Of a DNA stretch of 64,000 nt, positions 16,698-26,437 are shown in pieces; within the stretch, counting starts at the first letter, position 1; each line of letters begins with the position of its first letter. This DNA comes from an uncultured Desulfuromonas sp. Lineage in GTDB: Bacteria; Desulfobacterota; Desulfuromonadia; Desulfuromonadales; Desulfuromonadaceae. The notes below the pieces were generated by a model. It was given only the letters and a program-made list of their open reading frames with translations, had not been told where the DNA came from and did not search any database. The position numbers were made by a program, and so were the translations under genes. The stretch is taken from positions 2,914,001-2,978,000 of the forward strand of contig NZ_OY787469.1 of NCBI RefSeq assembly GCF_963678835.1, in the 5' to 3' direction.

Positions 16698-16720
16698 TCG
16701 CCAATATTTCATATTGGCGA
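16698..16720. repeat. Perfect hairpin at the start of the IS200-type tnpA
   Basis: TCGCCAATAT, TTC, ATATTGGCGA: a 10-bp perfect stem whose edge is 2 bp from the tnpA start codon. IS200 elements carry such a hairpin near the tnpA start, where it marks the element end or occludes translation; the role here is inference. Confidence 0.65.
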
Positions 16721-16761
16721 TAGCAAAGCAAGCTTCGGGGAATTAGACCCTCTCAAAGAAT

Positions 16762-16792
16762 AAAAAAGGACAGGTCCACCCTGCCCTTTTTC
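16762..16792 (-). terminator. Intrinsic terminator of the pilMNOPQ operon
   Basis: On the minus strand AAAAGGGCAGG, a short loop, CCTGTCCTTTTTT, 25 bp after the pilQ stop. Confidence 0.75.
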
Positions 16793-16816
16793 GGTTGAAA
16801 ATCTATTGTGAAATAA

Positions 16817-19207
16817 TCAGTCAACAACATGCGGAGTGATAAATATCAACAACTCACTACGTTCTCTACTATTACTATTTGACTCAAAGAGCTTTCCTAA
16901 ATATGGAATATCTTTCAGGAAAGGTGTCCCCGTATTGCTGCTATATTCAGATTCGACATAAATACCACCAATAACAGTCGTTTCACCATTTCTTAATAAC
17001 AATTTAGTTTCAGCTTCTTTGGTATCAATTGCGGGAGCACTGCCTGCTCCCGTAGCAACAATAGATCCGATACTGCTATTAGAAGCCAAAATTTCCAAAA
17101 TAACACTACCATCAGGGTTCACTTCTGGAGTCACTTCAAGCGAAAGAGTAGCATCCTCAAACTCAGTGGTTGTCCCCTTATCACTGACAGACTGGTAGGG
17201 AATCGAAGTACCTTGCTCAATCCTTGCTGACTCGCCGTCTAAAGTTAGAACTTTTGGTGAAGATACAACTTTTGCATCTCCCGAGGCCTCAAGAGCCGAA
17301 ATTCTTAAGTCAATGATCGTCGAATCGACCCCCGTACGTCCAAAGGTAAGGACACTGCCCAGCCCAGAGGTTCCTAGGGTCGATGGCAACAAAAAAGCAC
17401 CGCCTAAACCGACAGCCATATCATTTAAGGTGCTTGTCCCAATGCCAATCAAACTACTATCAGACGTACTATAGCTAGCATCTTCAGTAGGAGTACCCTC
17501 AACTCCTTCATAAGTCGTTTTTACTGTCTGTATCCCATCTTCACGAGTAACAGTTTCTGTCGTTTCATAATAACCCGCTGGATAAAAATCCGGTATATCC
17601 AGAGAAGTACTAGGCAAAGTTCTTGTCAATGACTTATTAACCTCTTTCAAACCAGCATCATTGGTATAACTGACCCCCCAGTTAACACCCAGATCCAATC
17701 CTTCGGTATTGCGCATTTCCACAATACGTGCTTCTATCATAACTTGTTTTACAGGCTCATCCAACTCAACAATCAGAGCTCGAATCTCTTCTAATTTTGA
17801 GGGAATATCATTAACCATGATTTTTTTACTTCCCTCAATAACACGAACTTCGCCCTGATTACTAAGCACATCATCAATAACATCTTCGATAGCATCAGTA
17901 TCTTTGTAACTGACTACAAATATCTCAGTTCGTGTTTCTTCCAGTTTTTTTATGTCCTTAACGGCCTTAAGCCGTTCAGCTTCCATATTCTTAATGGTCT
18001 GGAGCGGAAGAACTCGAACAACATTTCCATGAGAAATGGTTCCTAACTGCTTGATGTCAAGAATCAAATCCAATGCTTGATCCCAAGGGACATCGCGGAG
18101 TCTAAGCGAAACAGTTCCCTCGACATCATCAGAAAGAATTAAATTAAGATTACTCACTTCCGCAATAAGCTGCATGACCTTCCGTACATCAGCATCTTCC
18201 AATACCAGAGTGACCGGTTCACCCGTATAAATTTGGGGAGTATCTGAACCAGCTTTTGCGGCCAACAACCCTTGAGAGGATTCACCTTCGAGGCGGTTAA
18301 TTACGAGACGAACATCATCAGAGCCAGCCCCGTCTTCAACGACACCAGATGGCATTACTTTCTCTGAATCCGCAGGGCTTACATGAGAGCCATCAACAGG
18401 CACATAAACTGTATCAAGATTAGCGGCGGGAGCCTCAGCAAAAGTGCCATCAATGGTATGAAATTCCAGAGCGTCTCCGTTTTTTAAGACATCGTACTGA
18501 ACAGTCCCTTTCATTTTAGCTGAGAACATCACATTCCGCACTCCATCAATAATAGTGGAATACGGCGTAATCTGCAAAACTGAACTTGGGAATACTGACG
18601 CGTCAACGACACGCCTCAAAGAGCGGGGAATGACAGAATCTTTAGCTCCAAAACGAATTGTATCATCCGTCACCTCAGCGCCAATCAGATCAAAATTGCC
18701 ATCGAAATTGACTGTGAACGTTGAAGCGCCATTTTCAGCATCAAAATTAATCGCTGTAACAGAGACCGGTTTTTCAGCTCTAGGTTTCGTAGCAACAACA
18801 GCGGTACCTGACCAATCGACAACAAGATCGTTGCCAGAGCGTTCGACTTTAGCTTCAGGCATTTGGTCTGAAGCACTATCAAAAACAAAGCGTGTTTTTT
18901 CGGCATAAATCCCGACACGAATTGCAGAGAAACCTGAACCGACATCAAAGGTCCGTTCCTCAAAAAGAGGCAATACTCCAGCAACATCAAGGACCAGGCG
19001 AGGAGGAGCCCCAAGTGTATAGAAATCATAACTCACATCAGGACTATCAATTTTCAAAACAGCTGAAGTATCAGAAACGGTAACACTTTCAACCGTTGCC
19101 ATATCTGTGCGGGCAGCACTGTTGCCTATTCCAACAAAAAAGAAGAACAGAGACAGAACTACAGCAGCATAGCCCAGCGTTTTACGAACAGGTATCAACA
19201 CAGTCAT
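16817..19207 (-). CDS. pilQ: Type IV pilus secretin PilQ
   Basis: 796 aa. Outer-membrane channel through which the pilus passes. Signal-type N-terminus (TLGYAAVVLSLFFFFVGIGNS), AMIN domains that bind peptidoglycan (TVESVTVSDTSAVLKIDS, residues 35-135 and again about 150-250), an STN/N0 domain (VTLVLEDADVRKVMQLIAEV, about 335-410), an N1/KH domain, then the secretin barrel with the VEGTP-like insert and the closing ELLIFITPHVVD. ATG 19207 has an AGAAGGGGAA site. Last gene of pilMNOPQ, 3 bp after pilP, with a terminator behind it. Confidence 0.96.
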   Translation of the reverse strand: MTVLIPVRKTLGYAAVVLSLFFFFVGIGNSAARTDMATVESVTVSDTSAVLKIDSPDVSYDFYTLGAPPRLVLDVAGVLPLFEERTFDVGSGFSAIRVGIYAEKTRFVFDSASDQMPEAKVERSGNDLVVDWSGTAVVATKPRAEKPVSVTAINFDAENGASTFTVNFDGNFDLIGAEVTDDTIRFGAKDSVIPRSLRRVVDASVFPSSVLQITPYSTIIDGVRNVMFSAKMKGTVQYDVLKNGDALEFHTIDGTFAEAPAANLDTVYVPVDGSHVSPADSEKVMPSGVVEDGAGSDDVRLVINRLEGESSQGLLAAKAGSDTPQIYTGEPVTLVLEDADVRKVMQLIAEVSNLNLILSDDVEGTVSLRLRDVPWDQALDLILDIKQLGTISHGNVVRVLPLQTIKNMEAERLKAVKDIKKLEETRTEIFVVSYKDTDAIEDVIDDVLSNQGEVRVIEGSKKIMVNDIPSKLEEIRALIVELDEPVKQVMIEARIVEMRNTEGLDLGVNWGVSYTNDAGLKEVNKSLTRTLPSTSLDIPDFYPAGYYETTETVTREDGIQTVKTTYEGVEGTPTEDASYSTSDSSLIGIGTSTLNDMAVGLGGAFLLPSTLGTSGLGSVLTFGRTGVDSTIIDLRISALEASGDAKVVSSPKVLTLDGESARIEQGTSIPYQSVSDKGTTTEFEDATLSLEVTPEVNPDGSVILEILASNSSIGSIVATGAGSAPAIDTKEAETKLLLRNGETTVIGGIYVESEYSSNTGTPFLKDIPYLGKLFESNSNSRERSELLIFITPHVVD

Positions 19208-19210
19208 TTT

Positions 19211-19729
19211 CTATTCCCCTTCTCGTTGAGGAAGTGTAATTTCTTTCAACTCGGTGCGCAGTGTACCGGAGAAATCACGATATCGTTCCTCGACAACAAC
19301 TTCATTTTCTGTAATTTCAACAACATGACCACGATTACGGCCGACCTTTACTCCAGCAACCAACGTATAAGCTTTTTTATCAGGAGCAACAACCATGGCT
19401 CTAGGTTCATTTCGTCCTAACACTATGGCAATTAATTGTAACTCTTTCAGCCCAAAACGTTGTAATGGAGTTTCTGGTTCAGCATCATCATTTAAAGGTT
19501 CACGTATCTTGAGTAAAGACGCAAAAGGATCTCGACGCCCTTTAGCATTATATTTATATATCTTTACATTTTTTTTCTCTTGAGGCTTTTTTTCATCTTT
19601 GGCTTTATTTTTTTTAGCAGCGATTTTAGGAGTTACTTTTTTTACTTTTTGGGTAGTTTTTTCATCTCCACAACCCGTTAGGCTAAATGCAAGAGCGAAA
19701 GCCAGAACCAGTGTGAGTAATCTCATCAT
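19211..19729 (-). CDS. pilP: Type IV pilus assembly lipoprotein PilP
   Basis: 172 aa. Lipoprotein signal with lipobox SLTGC (Cys about residue 20), a Lys-rich tether (residues 27-58), and the PilP beta domain that links the inner-membrane PilNO complex to PilQ (RRDPFASLLKIREPL, then LKELQLIAIVLG). ATG overlaps the pilO stop by 4 bp, preceded by GGAGGAA. Directly upstream of pilQ. Confidence 0.93.
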   Translation of the reverse strand: MMRLLTLVLAFALAFSLTGCGDEKTTQKVKKVTPKIAAKKNKAKDEKKPQEKKNVKIYKYNAKGRRDPFASLLKIREPLNDDAEPETPLQRFGLKELQLIAIVLGRNEPRAMVVAPDKKAYTLVAGVKVGRNRGHVVEITENEVVVEERYRDFSGTLRTELKEITLPQREGE

Positions 19730-20331
19730 TTCCTCCCCCCTTTATTCTTTTTTTGAGCCGGAGGATTCTCAATGAAACGATAGGTCACCACAGTATTGGA
19801 AATTGTGAGTTGCGTGATGCCATCCTTCATTTGAGGCTTGCCTAAGTTCAAATTATTGACATTAACAATACGAGCTAGATTCGATACTGCCTCACAAAAA
19901 AGGGCCATCTCATGATAATTCCCTTTAAGCTTCAGCGAAACAGGCACCTCCGCATAAAATCCCTTTGTTCGTTCTTTGCCTGGCTTAAATTCCACAACTT
20001 CAAGGCCATTATCTCGAGCCAAACCCGCAACACTAGTCAATAAGTTGGGTATTTCACTTTCATTCGGCAATTCATTCAGGGCCAAATCAAGCTGTTTTTT
20101 CATCTTTTCATATTCAGCCTTAAACCTTGGGAGGTTATTGGCGATACGACGTTTTTCCTGCAGCTCAACGAGAACTTTTTTATTATTCTTCTGCTGTTTA
20201 GCAAGTTCTTTCTGAGCAGGCACATAAAGAAAATACGCATATCCGCCAGCAATTACACCCAAGATCAGCAACAACAGTAATACACGCTGATAGAGAGGCA
20301 TTTTAAGAACTTTTTCAACTCGTGGATCCAT
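19726..20331 (-). CDS. pilO: Type IV pilus inner-membrane protein PilO
   Basis: 201 aa. One N-terminal membrane helix (RVLLLLLILGVIAGGYAYF, about 15-33), a periplasmic coiled coil (QKELAKQQKNNKKVLVELQE), then the PilO ferredoxin-like domain. Forms a heterodimer with PilN in the alignment complex. GGGAGGATC precedes ATG 20331. Confidence 0.93.
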   Translation of the reverse strand: MDPRVEKVLKMPLYQRVLLLLLILGVIAGGYAYFLYVPAQKELAKQQKNNKKVLVELQEKRRIANNLPRFKAEYEKMKKQLDLALNELPNESEIPNLLTSVAGLARDNGLEVVEFKPGKERTKGFYAEVPVSLKLKGNYHEMALFCEAVSNLARIVNVNNLNLGKPQMKDGITQLTISNTVVTYRFIENPPAQKKNKGGRK

Positions 20332-20345
20332 CTTATTGATCCTCC

Positions 20346-20906
20346 CTATTTTTTCACCCCTGAAGAAGGCTGCTCAACCTTGCATGACAATTCAAAATTT
20401 TGGAGTCTTAATCCGCCAGATGTTTTTTGTTTCGTCACCTTTAAACGAACATTTTTATAATATGCAGAAGCGTCAAGATTTGTCATGAAATCGGCAACAT
20501 CATCTTCACTTAAGCCAACCCCCTTTAAAGTTATATTGCCACCATTCTCTTTAAAATCAGTAACCCATAAATTGTCCGGCAAAGCCGTGATCAAATCATC
20601 CATAATATGAACAGGGCCAGACTTCGCCTTTTTCAAAGCTTCAAGAACATCAAGTTTATTTTTCAATTCTTCCTGAAGTGCTTTGAATTTATTTACTTCA
20701 CCAATCTTTTTTTGCAGGCTTTTTATCTCAGCCTTATTTTTTCTTATCTGAGACTTAACCGTGTCGATATCAGATTGAATCGACATTTGCATAACCACGC
20801 ATCCGACAATGATGATAGCAAGTGCAACGCCCGCAACAACAAACTGATTACGTAACTGCTCTTTTTTTTGGGCTGCTTTTACCGGAAGCAGATTTATACG
20901 GATCAT
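20346..20906 (-). CDS. pilN: Type IV pilus inner-membrane protein PilN
   Basis: 186 aa. Begins with the conserved MIRINLLPVKAAQKK, the cytoplasmic peptide that docks into PilM, followed by one membrane helix (VVAGVALAIIIVGCVVM), a coiled coil (residues 45-90) and a ferredoxin-like periplasmic domain. The ATG overlaps the pilM stop (ATGA). Confidence 0.95.
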   Translation of the reverse strand: MIRINLLPVKAAQKKEQLRNQFVVAGVALAIIIVGCVVMQMSIQSDIDTVKSQIRKNKAEIKSLQKKIGEVNKFKALQEELKNKLDVLEALKKAKSGPVHIMDDLITALPDNLWVTDFKENGGNITLKGVGLSEDDVADFMTNLDASAYYKNVRLKVTKQKTSGGLRLQNFELSCKVEQPSSGVKK

Positions 20907-21961
20907 AACTTATCTCCCAACTTACGCGTTGCCAATCCGGCAGCGACAGAAAAGAATGGGGCAACTGATTTCACATAATCAAGATCAAAATCTTTTTCAT
21001 TGACCGTCATGCGGCTGAAAGGATCCAAAATTTCTACCGCAACATCCAACCCCTCAGACAACGAAGGGACGATATTCGTAATTAAGGAAACACCGCCTGT
21101 TATATACACCTTTTCAACACGTTCATCCGCAAAGGTCGCGGAAAAGAAATCCAAAGATCGACGAATTTCTTGAACCAGGTTGTTCGTAACATTCTGGAGC
21201 GCATCCTGAACCGCCTCACCATCCATACTCAATGAATCTGCACCCAACTTAAGGGATTCGGCATCTTCACTGTTGATACCAAAACGTTTTTGCAACTCCT
21301 CGTTATAGCTATTGCCTCCCAGCTGAATTTCGCGGGTAAAAACAGAAACACTGTTTTTCAAAACATTAACCTGAATCCCACTAGCACCCATGTCAATCAG
21401 TGCAACAACATTCGCAGACTCATCGTCATAAACAGAGCAATAGATATTTTCAATTGAGAAACAATCCACATCAACAATGACAGGATTAAGACCGCTTTCC
21501 TTGAAAACTGCTACATATTCATCAACAAAGTCTTTTTTGGCAGCGATCAGTATAACTTCCATCTGCCCTTGATCATTTGGATCGGGTCCTAAAATATGAT
21601 AATCAAGAAAAACCTCTGACATTTCAAATGGGATATACTGTTCCGCTTCCCACTGAATCGAGTTTTCCAGTTCGTCTTCAGTCATCAAAGCCAGTGAAAT
21701 TTTGCGAATAATGACTGAATGCCCTGACACAGATGTCGCCACATCTGCAGCCTTAATATGATTGCGTGTCATCAAATCGCGAATTGCCATAACAACAGCA
21801 CTTGAGTCCATAATTGAACTATCAACAACCGCCTCGGGTGGCAAAGGCTCACGATCCAATCGCAACAGATGGAATCCGGACTTACCTTCATGAAGCTGCA
21901 CCAGCTTGACTGCACTGGCCCCGATATCAATACCGACAATATCTTTCTTTGATCCAAACAT
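20903..21961 (-). CDS. pilM: Type IV pilus assembly ATPase-fold protein PilM
   Basis: 352 aa, actin/FtsA-like fold in the cytoplasm; binds the PilN N-terminus and connects to PilB/PilC. N-terminal phosphate-1 motif (DIVGIDIGASAVKLVQL), second phosphate loop in ALIDMGASGIQVNVL, adenosine motif VYITGGVSLI. ATG 21961 was preferred over the in-frame Met at 21976 on spacing from GGATC. First gene of the operon, with a promoter about 90 bp upstream. Confidence 0.95.
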   Translation of the reverse strand: MFGSKKDIVGIDIGASAVKLVQLHEGKSGFHLLRLDREPLPPEAVVDSSIMDSSAVVMAIRDLMTRNHIKAADVATSVSGHSVIIRKISLALMTEDELENSIQWEAEQYIPFEMSEVFLDYHILGPDPNDQGQMEVILIAAKKDFVDEYVAVFKESGLNPVIVDVDCFSIENIYCSVYDDESANVVALIDMGASGIQVNVLKNSVSVFTREIQLGGNSYNEELQKRFGINSEDAESLKLGADSLSMDGEAVQDALQNVTNNLVQEIRRSLDFFSATFADERVEKVYITGGVSLITNIVPSLSEGLDVAVEILDPFSRMTVNEKDFDLDYVKSVAPFFSVAAGLATRKLGDKL

Positions 21962-22052
21962 AAGACAAGATCCCATTGTGAAAGATGCTAAAAGACGTAC
22001 TCGCCATTAGGGAACATAAAAACCAAATGTTCCATGCAGTTATACTCTGTTG

Positions 22053-22080
22053 ATTATAAGCAAAATCATAACATCGTCAA
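22053..22080 (-). promoter_or_regulatory. Sigma-70-like promoter of pilMNOPQ
   Basis: TTGACG (22080-22075), 16-bp spacer, perfect TATAAT (22058-22053), about 90 bp before pilM. Confidence 0.65.
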
Positions 22081-22143
22081 GTATAATTAAAAAAAAACAA
22101 GCTATAGCGAAACCATATTCTACTAGAGGGATATCAGAGCTTT

Positions 22144-22938
22144 TTAAATGACAAATAAATTAAAATACCACCGCACAAGAACTTCCCCCCAAAATAAATA
22201 AATCAACGTTCCTGCAACAAGGAAAGGCCCAAAGGGTAGTGCCATTTTTGAATCTCCTTTTTGTAACAGCATCACTGGAATACCCACCAGTGAGCCCAGC
22301 AGTGAACTTAAGAAAACCACCGGAAGAATGACACGCCAACCACAAAAAGCGCCAATCATTGCCAATAGTTTAATGTCACCTCCGCCCATCCCCTCTTTTT
22401 TAGTAAAAAATTCATACAGAAAGGCAATAGCAAAAAGACTCCCCCCACCAACAAGAATCCCGATCAACGAATCCTGCCAACCGACCCAGGGAATGGCAAA
22501 AGAGCAGATAAAGCCGATCGGGATACCAGGCAAAGTAATTACATCAGGAATAATCTGATGGTCATAATCAATAAACGTAACAACAACAAGTGCCGAAACA
22601 AACAGAAAAAGAACCAAAGTCACCAAGGAAAAGCGCGCGTAGTAAAAAACCAGACAATAAAGTGCCCCATTAAGAGCTTCGACACCAGGGTAGCGCCAAC
22701 TAAACGAAGCACCACAAAAACCACAGCGTCCACGCAAAAAAACAAAACTCAATATGGGAATATTATGGTGCCAACGAAGCCGGTTATCACAGTTAAAACA
22801 GTGTGAAGGAGGAAAAACAACAGATTGCCCCAACGGAATGCGATAAATGCAGACATTTAGAAAAGAACCTATTACGGCCCCCAGAATAAAAACCCAAACA
22901 AACACCCAAACCTGCTGTGTTGTGAAAAAAAAGACCAT
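22144..22938 (-). CDS. pilD: Prepilin peptidase / N-methyltransferase PilD
   Basis: 264 aa, polytopic. Cleaves the prepilin leader before Phe1 and methylates the new N-terminus. The cytoplasmic loop has the paired CxxC zinc motif (CFNC and CGFC), and the aspartyl protease residues are in TFIDYDHQIIPD and GMGGGDIKLL. ATG 22938 was preferred; a TTG at 22947 overlaps the upstream gene stop but has no spacing for a ribosome-binding site. It lies between pilM and the polysaccharide locus. Confidence 0.95.
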   Translation of the reverse strand: MVFFFTTQQVWVFVWVFILGAVIGSFLNVCIYRIPLGQSVVFPPSHCFNCDNRLRWHHNIPILSFVFLRGRCGFCGASFSWRYPGVEALNGALYCLVFYYARFSLVTLVLFLFVSALVVVTFIDYDHQIIPDVITLPGIPIGFICSFAIPWVGWQDSLIGILVGGGSLFAIAFLYEFFTKKEGMGGGDIKLLAMIGAFCGWRVILPVVFLSSLLGSLVGIPVMLLQKGDSKMALPFGPFLVAGTLIYLFWGEVLVRWYFNLFVI

Positions 22939-22943
22939 AGAAA

Positions 22944-24038
22944 TCAACCCCGTATCAGTAATGAAACAACTTCATCCTTAACCATATCGACAGTAATCCC
23001 CTGAATGCACTTCGCCTGATCAGGACAGGATGGAGTCGTGCCGAAACGTGTGCAGGGTGAACACGGTAGCTGCAAATTCACGACGTTATGACCCTGCCCC
23101 GTTGGCGCCCATTTCTTCGCAATGCCGGGACCAAACAAGGAAACGGTTTTGCAACCAATTCCAACAGCAAGATGCAGCACCCCGGAATCGCCACTAAGGA
23201 GCAAGTCACTGCGTGCTAAAACAGCTGTACTTTGTGCCAACGTCAACTCCCCAGCCAGATTCAGCCCTGCGCCATCAGACAAAACCCGCGAGGCGGCTTG
23301 ACGGTCCTGATGTCCCCCAACCACAACCACCCCGTAACCCTCTTCACGACAAAAGTTTGCAATTTGACGGAATCGCTCCACCGGCCAACGCCGTTCAGGG
23401 ATACTGGCCCCCGGGAACAACGTCACAAACGGCTGAGATACCTGAGTCAAAAATTCGTCAACAACGTGCCGATCTTCCGGACTGACCTCCAGATAGGGGA
23501 TTTCAGGAGAGGCAGGGTGTGGCACATTCAACACATCTAAGAGATGAAAAAAACTGTGGGCTTCGTAATCCCTATGTGAATAACAAACAACATGTGAAAA
23601 CAGTCTCTTACGAGAATTCGTCGCAAAACCGCAGCGCCAATGTGCTCGTATTAGCCGAGCAATAAGAGCTGACAAATAATGCCATTGCTCCGTATCGACA
23701 ATTAGATCATATTTTTTAAAGCAAAATTTCGGCCAATCGCAAAAACTGTCGTAAACATAGACCTGTGCAAGGTGTGGACAAAGAGCAAACACCCCAACAT
23801 TGCGCTTCTCAGCCAAAACGTCTATATCAGCTTGAGGCCAAGCTTTTTTCAAAGCCAGAATTGTCGGCACCAGCAAAACCGCATCGCCGATTCCTCCAGG
23901 GCGGATAATCAGGATACGCTGTACATCCCGCAAAAGGGATCCAACAGATGATGTCACAGGAAAAAGGCGGGATAAGAACGGACCAACGACACCATCCAGC
24001 TTTTTAAGGAAACTAATTCGGTTCAATAATGACCTCAC
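22944..24038 (-). CDS. Glycosyltransferase family 9 (heptosyltransferase-like)
   Basis: 364 aa, GT-B fold. ILIIRPGGIGDAVLLVPT near residue 43 and GDSGVLHLAVGIGCKTVSLFG near 285 are hallmarks of ADP-heptose:LPS heptosyltransferases (GT9). A C-terminal Cys-rich stretch (CSPCTRFGTTPSC) is common in the family. Likely acts on LPS core or O-chain. Starts at GTG 24038; overlaps the prepilin peptidase frame. Confidence 0.85.
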   Translation of the reverse strand: MRSLLNRISFLKKLDGVVGPFLSRLFPVTSSVGSLLRDVQRILIIRPGGIGDAVLLVPTILALKKAWPQADIDVLAEKRNVGVFALCPHLAQVYVYDSFCDWPKFCFKKYDLIVDTEQWHYLSALIARLIRAHWRCGFATNSRKRLFSHVVCYSHRDYEAHSFFHLLDVLNVPHPASPEIPYLEVSPEDRHVVDEFLTQVSQPFVTLFPGASIPERRWPVERFRQIANFCREEGYGVVVVGGHQDRQAASRVLSDGAGLNLAGELTLAQSTAVLARSDLLLSGDSGVLHLAVGIGCKTVSLFGPGIAKKWAPTGQGHNVVNLQLPCSPCTRFGTTPSCPDQAKCIQGITVDMVKDEVVSLLIRG

Positions 24039-24102
24039 GAGTGACCATCTTGGAGTCTACACACCCCGAACTGGACCGCACAGTCCGGATGAATCTCAGG
24101 GG

Positions 24103-25518
24103 TTACGGAACAACGACATTCGACAGCGGCAGCAGAGTTTCCAATTGCTTTTTCAGGGCCGTTTTAGCCTCATCATCACCATGGACCAAATAGACTTTTT
24201 CCGGCCCTCGCCGCATCCTTTTAACAAAGTCGAGCAGATTGCGCTGATCCGCATGAGCCGAATAGCCGCTTAACGTATGGACTTCAGCGTCAATAGTGTA
24301 ACGCTTATTGTCGATCTCAACATATCCATGCTGCTGACCATATTTTTGAATCGTCCACCCCGGCGTTCCCCGCGCTTGGTAGCCGACAAACATGACATCC
24401 GTACGGACGTCACCAAGCAATGCCTTCAGCCAGTCAAGGATACGGCCTCCAGCACACATCCCACTGGCAGCAATGACAATACAGGGCCGGGCTTTTTTCT
24501 GGATATATTCGACTGCATGACGATGGTTTTCATGACTGTCGATAATCGTTAGCTGCGAAAATAAAAGAGGCTGGCGCCCCTGTGCAACTCGGCGACCGGC
24601 CTCGGCATCCCAGCACTCTTCAAGTTGTTCATAGACTTCGGTAAAACGAACGGCCAAGGGTGAATCAAGGATAATTTCAAGATCATCCCACGGTAAACCA
24701 TCCGCGACCATCTCGTTTTGATGGCGATAGATCAAGGTTTCAAGCTCATAAAGGAGCTCTTGAGTACGTCCAATACTAAAGGCCGGAATCAGGATGGCAC
24801 CACGATTTTCCAGAGCCCGCAAAATAATCTGATGTAATCGTTCCATACGGGTCTTGCGCCCCTGATGGAGACGATCCCCATAGGTGCTTTCGAGCACTAA
24901 AACATCCGCACGATAAGGTGAACGCGGCGCAGGTAGTAAAGGTGAATAAGGCGCACCGAGGTCGCCGGAAAAAACAAAACGCTGTCCCTGCACATCGCAC
25001 TCGACATAAGCTGAGCCTAAAATATGACCGGCAGGTTTCAGTTTAAAGCGCAGTTGATGCTTTCCCCCGTCAATGGAATGCCATTTTCCGTAATCGACCG
25101 CTACAAGCTGACGCGCAATTCTAGCAATAAACAGCTCAATCAAGCGGCGATTGTGGGTAAAACTGACCTCAAGGGCATCTTCCAAAACCAGCGGTAATAA
25201 TCTGGCTGAAGCAATAGAGCAATAGATCGGCCCGGAAAATCCTGCAGCCAGAAGATAAGGAATACGACCAACATGGTCAATATGGACGTGGGTAACAATC
25301 AGGGCTGTGATGTGATCCACAGGAAAATCAATCTCTTGCTTTTTCCCTTCACTTCCCTGGAAAAGTCCACAATCAATTAAAATACCAAAATCATCAGCCA
25401 ATCGCATTTCATGACAGGACCCGGTAACCCCAGATGTTGCACCATGAAAAAGAACCTCAGGATAAGACAAAGTCCGATCTTTTTTTTGGCAGAGGTCATC
25501 CATATCGTGCCTGAGCAT
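24103..25518 (-). CDS. Metallo-beta-lactamase/beta-CASP family ribonuclease-like protein
   Basis: 471 aa. The MBL core has THVHIDHVG (HxHxDH), VFSGDLG and later ligands; the inserted beta-CASP domain and the C-terminal RMMBL part with SGMCAGGRI and YSAHADQRN follow. This is the CPSF73-like RNA-processing nuclease family found in many bacteria and archaea. Its substrate is unknown. It overlaps the adjacent GT2 gene by 23 bp, so it is co-transcribed with the polysaccharide genes although its role there is unclear. A start at Met 6 (MDDLCQKKD) is also possible. Confidence 0.85.
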   Translation of the reverse strand: MLRHDMDDLCQKKDRTLSYPEVLFHGATSGVTGSCHEMRLADDFGILIDCGLFQGSEGKKQEIDFPVDHITALIVTHVHIDHVGRIPYLLAAGFSGPIYCSIASARLLPLVLEDALEVSFTHNRRLIELFIARIARQLVAVDYGKWHSIDGGKHQLRFKLKPAGHILGSAYVECDVQGQRFVFSGDLGAPYSPLLPAPRSPYRADVLVLESTYGDRLHQGRKTRMERLHQIILRALENRGAILIPAFSIGRTQELLYELETLIYRHQNEMVADGLPWDDLEIILDSPLAVRFTEVYEQLEECWDAEAGRRVAQGRQPLLFSQLTIIDSHENHRHAVEYIQKKARPCIVIAASGMCAGGRILDWLKALLGDVRTDVMFVGYQARGTPGWTIQKYGQQHGYVEIDNKRYTIDAEVHTLSGYSAHADQRNLLDFVKRMRRGPEKVYLVHGDDEAKTALKKQLETLLPLSNVVVP

Positions 25519-26416
25519 CAGGGCGAAACCATCCTTTTAAAAATCCCAGTAAGAACCCACAACCAAACCGCCCCATCTCACGCTGATAACGTTTGGGGGA
25601 CAAAAGCAAAGGTGCATGCCGAGCACAATTTAATCCAGCTAGCCACAGCATTAACGTTGAGTACCTCCCTCGCAATCGAGAGAATGATACCCCCACAGCT
25701 GCAGGTTTCTTCAAATTTGGGACCAACAATGGTGGATGAAAATATTCAAGACAAGGAAACGCCACAGCCTTTTTCCCCATCAACGTAAAACGTAAGACAA
25801 ACTCGACATCTTCTTGGCCGACAAACTCACTCATAAAACCGCCAAGTTCTTCCAGGACCTGCCTTCGGTAGGCAGTACAACGGCTTGTCGGAAAATGAGG
25901 ATCATGAAAATCATATTTATCAGGCCATTGGCAAAAGGCAGCTTTTCCCAAAGGCAATAAGGCATCTCCCTCGGGATGACGCTCAAAACCCTGCACAAGA
26001 AGGGAGAGAAAATCAGACTGCAAAAGAACCGTATCGTCATCCAGAAATAAAACGAACTGTCCCCGAGCACGAGCTAAAGCAAAATTGCGCGAATAACCCA
26101 TGTGGCTGAAATTTTTATCCAAAGGAGTGTAAATAATATTTAGACGATCCGAAAAAGACTCACAAAAACTTTTTCCTTCAGCAGTCCCCCCCTGGTCCTC
26201 CACCAACACAACCTCAAATGAATCTCGGGGATAATCCTGTTGCGACAAGGAATGCAGGATGCCACCAAGCAAATCCAGACGGCCATAAAAATTGATCACG
26301 CAACTAAAAACAATCTTCTCTGTCGGCTGAACAACACTCCAGGCATCGCCGCGTACATCAAAGGGAGCTAGGCGGTAAGCACCGTGCAAAATACTTCTCT
26401 TAAACGTCTCCAGCAC
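25496..26416 (-). CDS. Glycosyltransferase family 2
   Basis: 306 aa, GT-A fold. FSCVINFYGRLDLLGGIL, the DxD-like metal motif FLDDDTVL (about residue 125) and the EDVEFVLRF acceptor-side acid motif identify it. No membrane helix, so a cytoplasmic or peripheral enzyme. Sugar specificity cannot be told. Confidence 0.85.
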   Translation of the reverse strand: MLETFKRSILHGAYRLAPFDVRGDAWSVVQPTEKIVFSCVINFYGRLDLLGGILHSLSQQDYPRDSFEVVLVEDQGGTAEGKSFCESFSDRLNIIYTPLDKNFSHMGYSRNFALARARGQFVLFLDDDTVLLQSDFLSLLVQGFERHPEGDALLPLGKAAFCQWPDKYDFHDPHFPTSRCTAYRRQVLEELGGFMSEFVGQEDVEFVLRFTLMGKKAVAFPCLEYFHPPLLVPNLKKPAAVGVSFSRLRGRYSTLMLWLAGLNCARHAPLLLSPKRYQREMGRFGCGFLLGFLKGWFRPDAQARYG

Positions 26417-26437
26417 ACATTACTCCATTTGCAAAAA

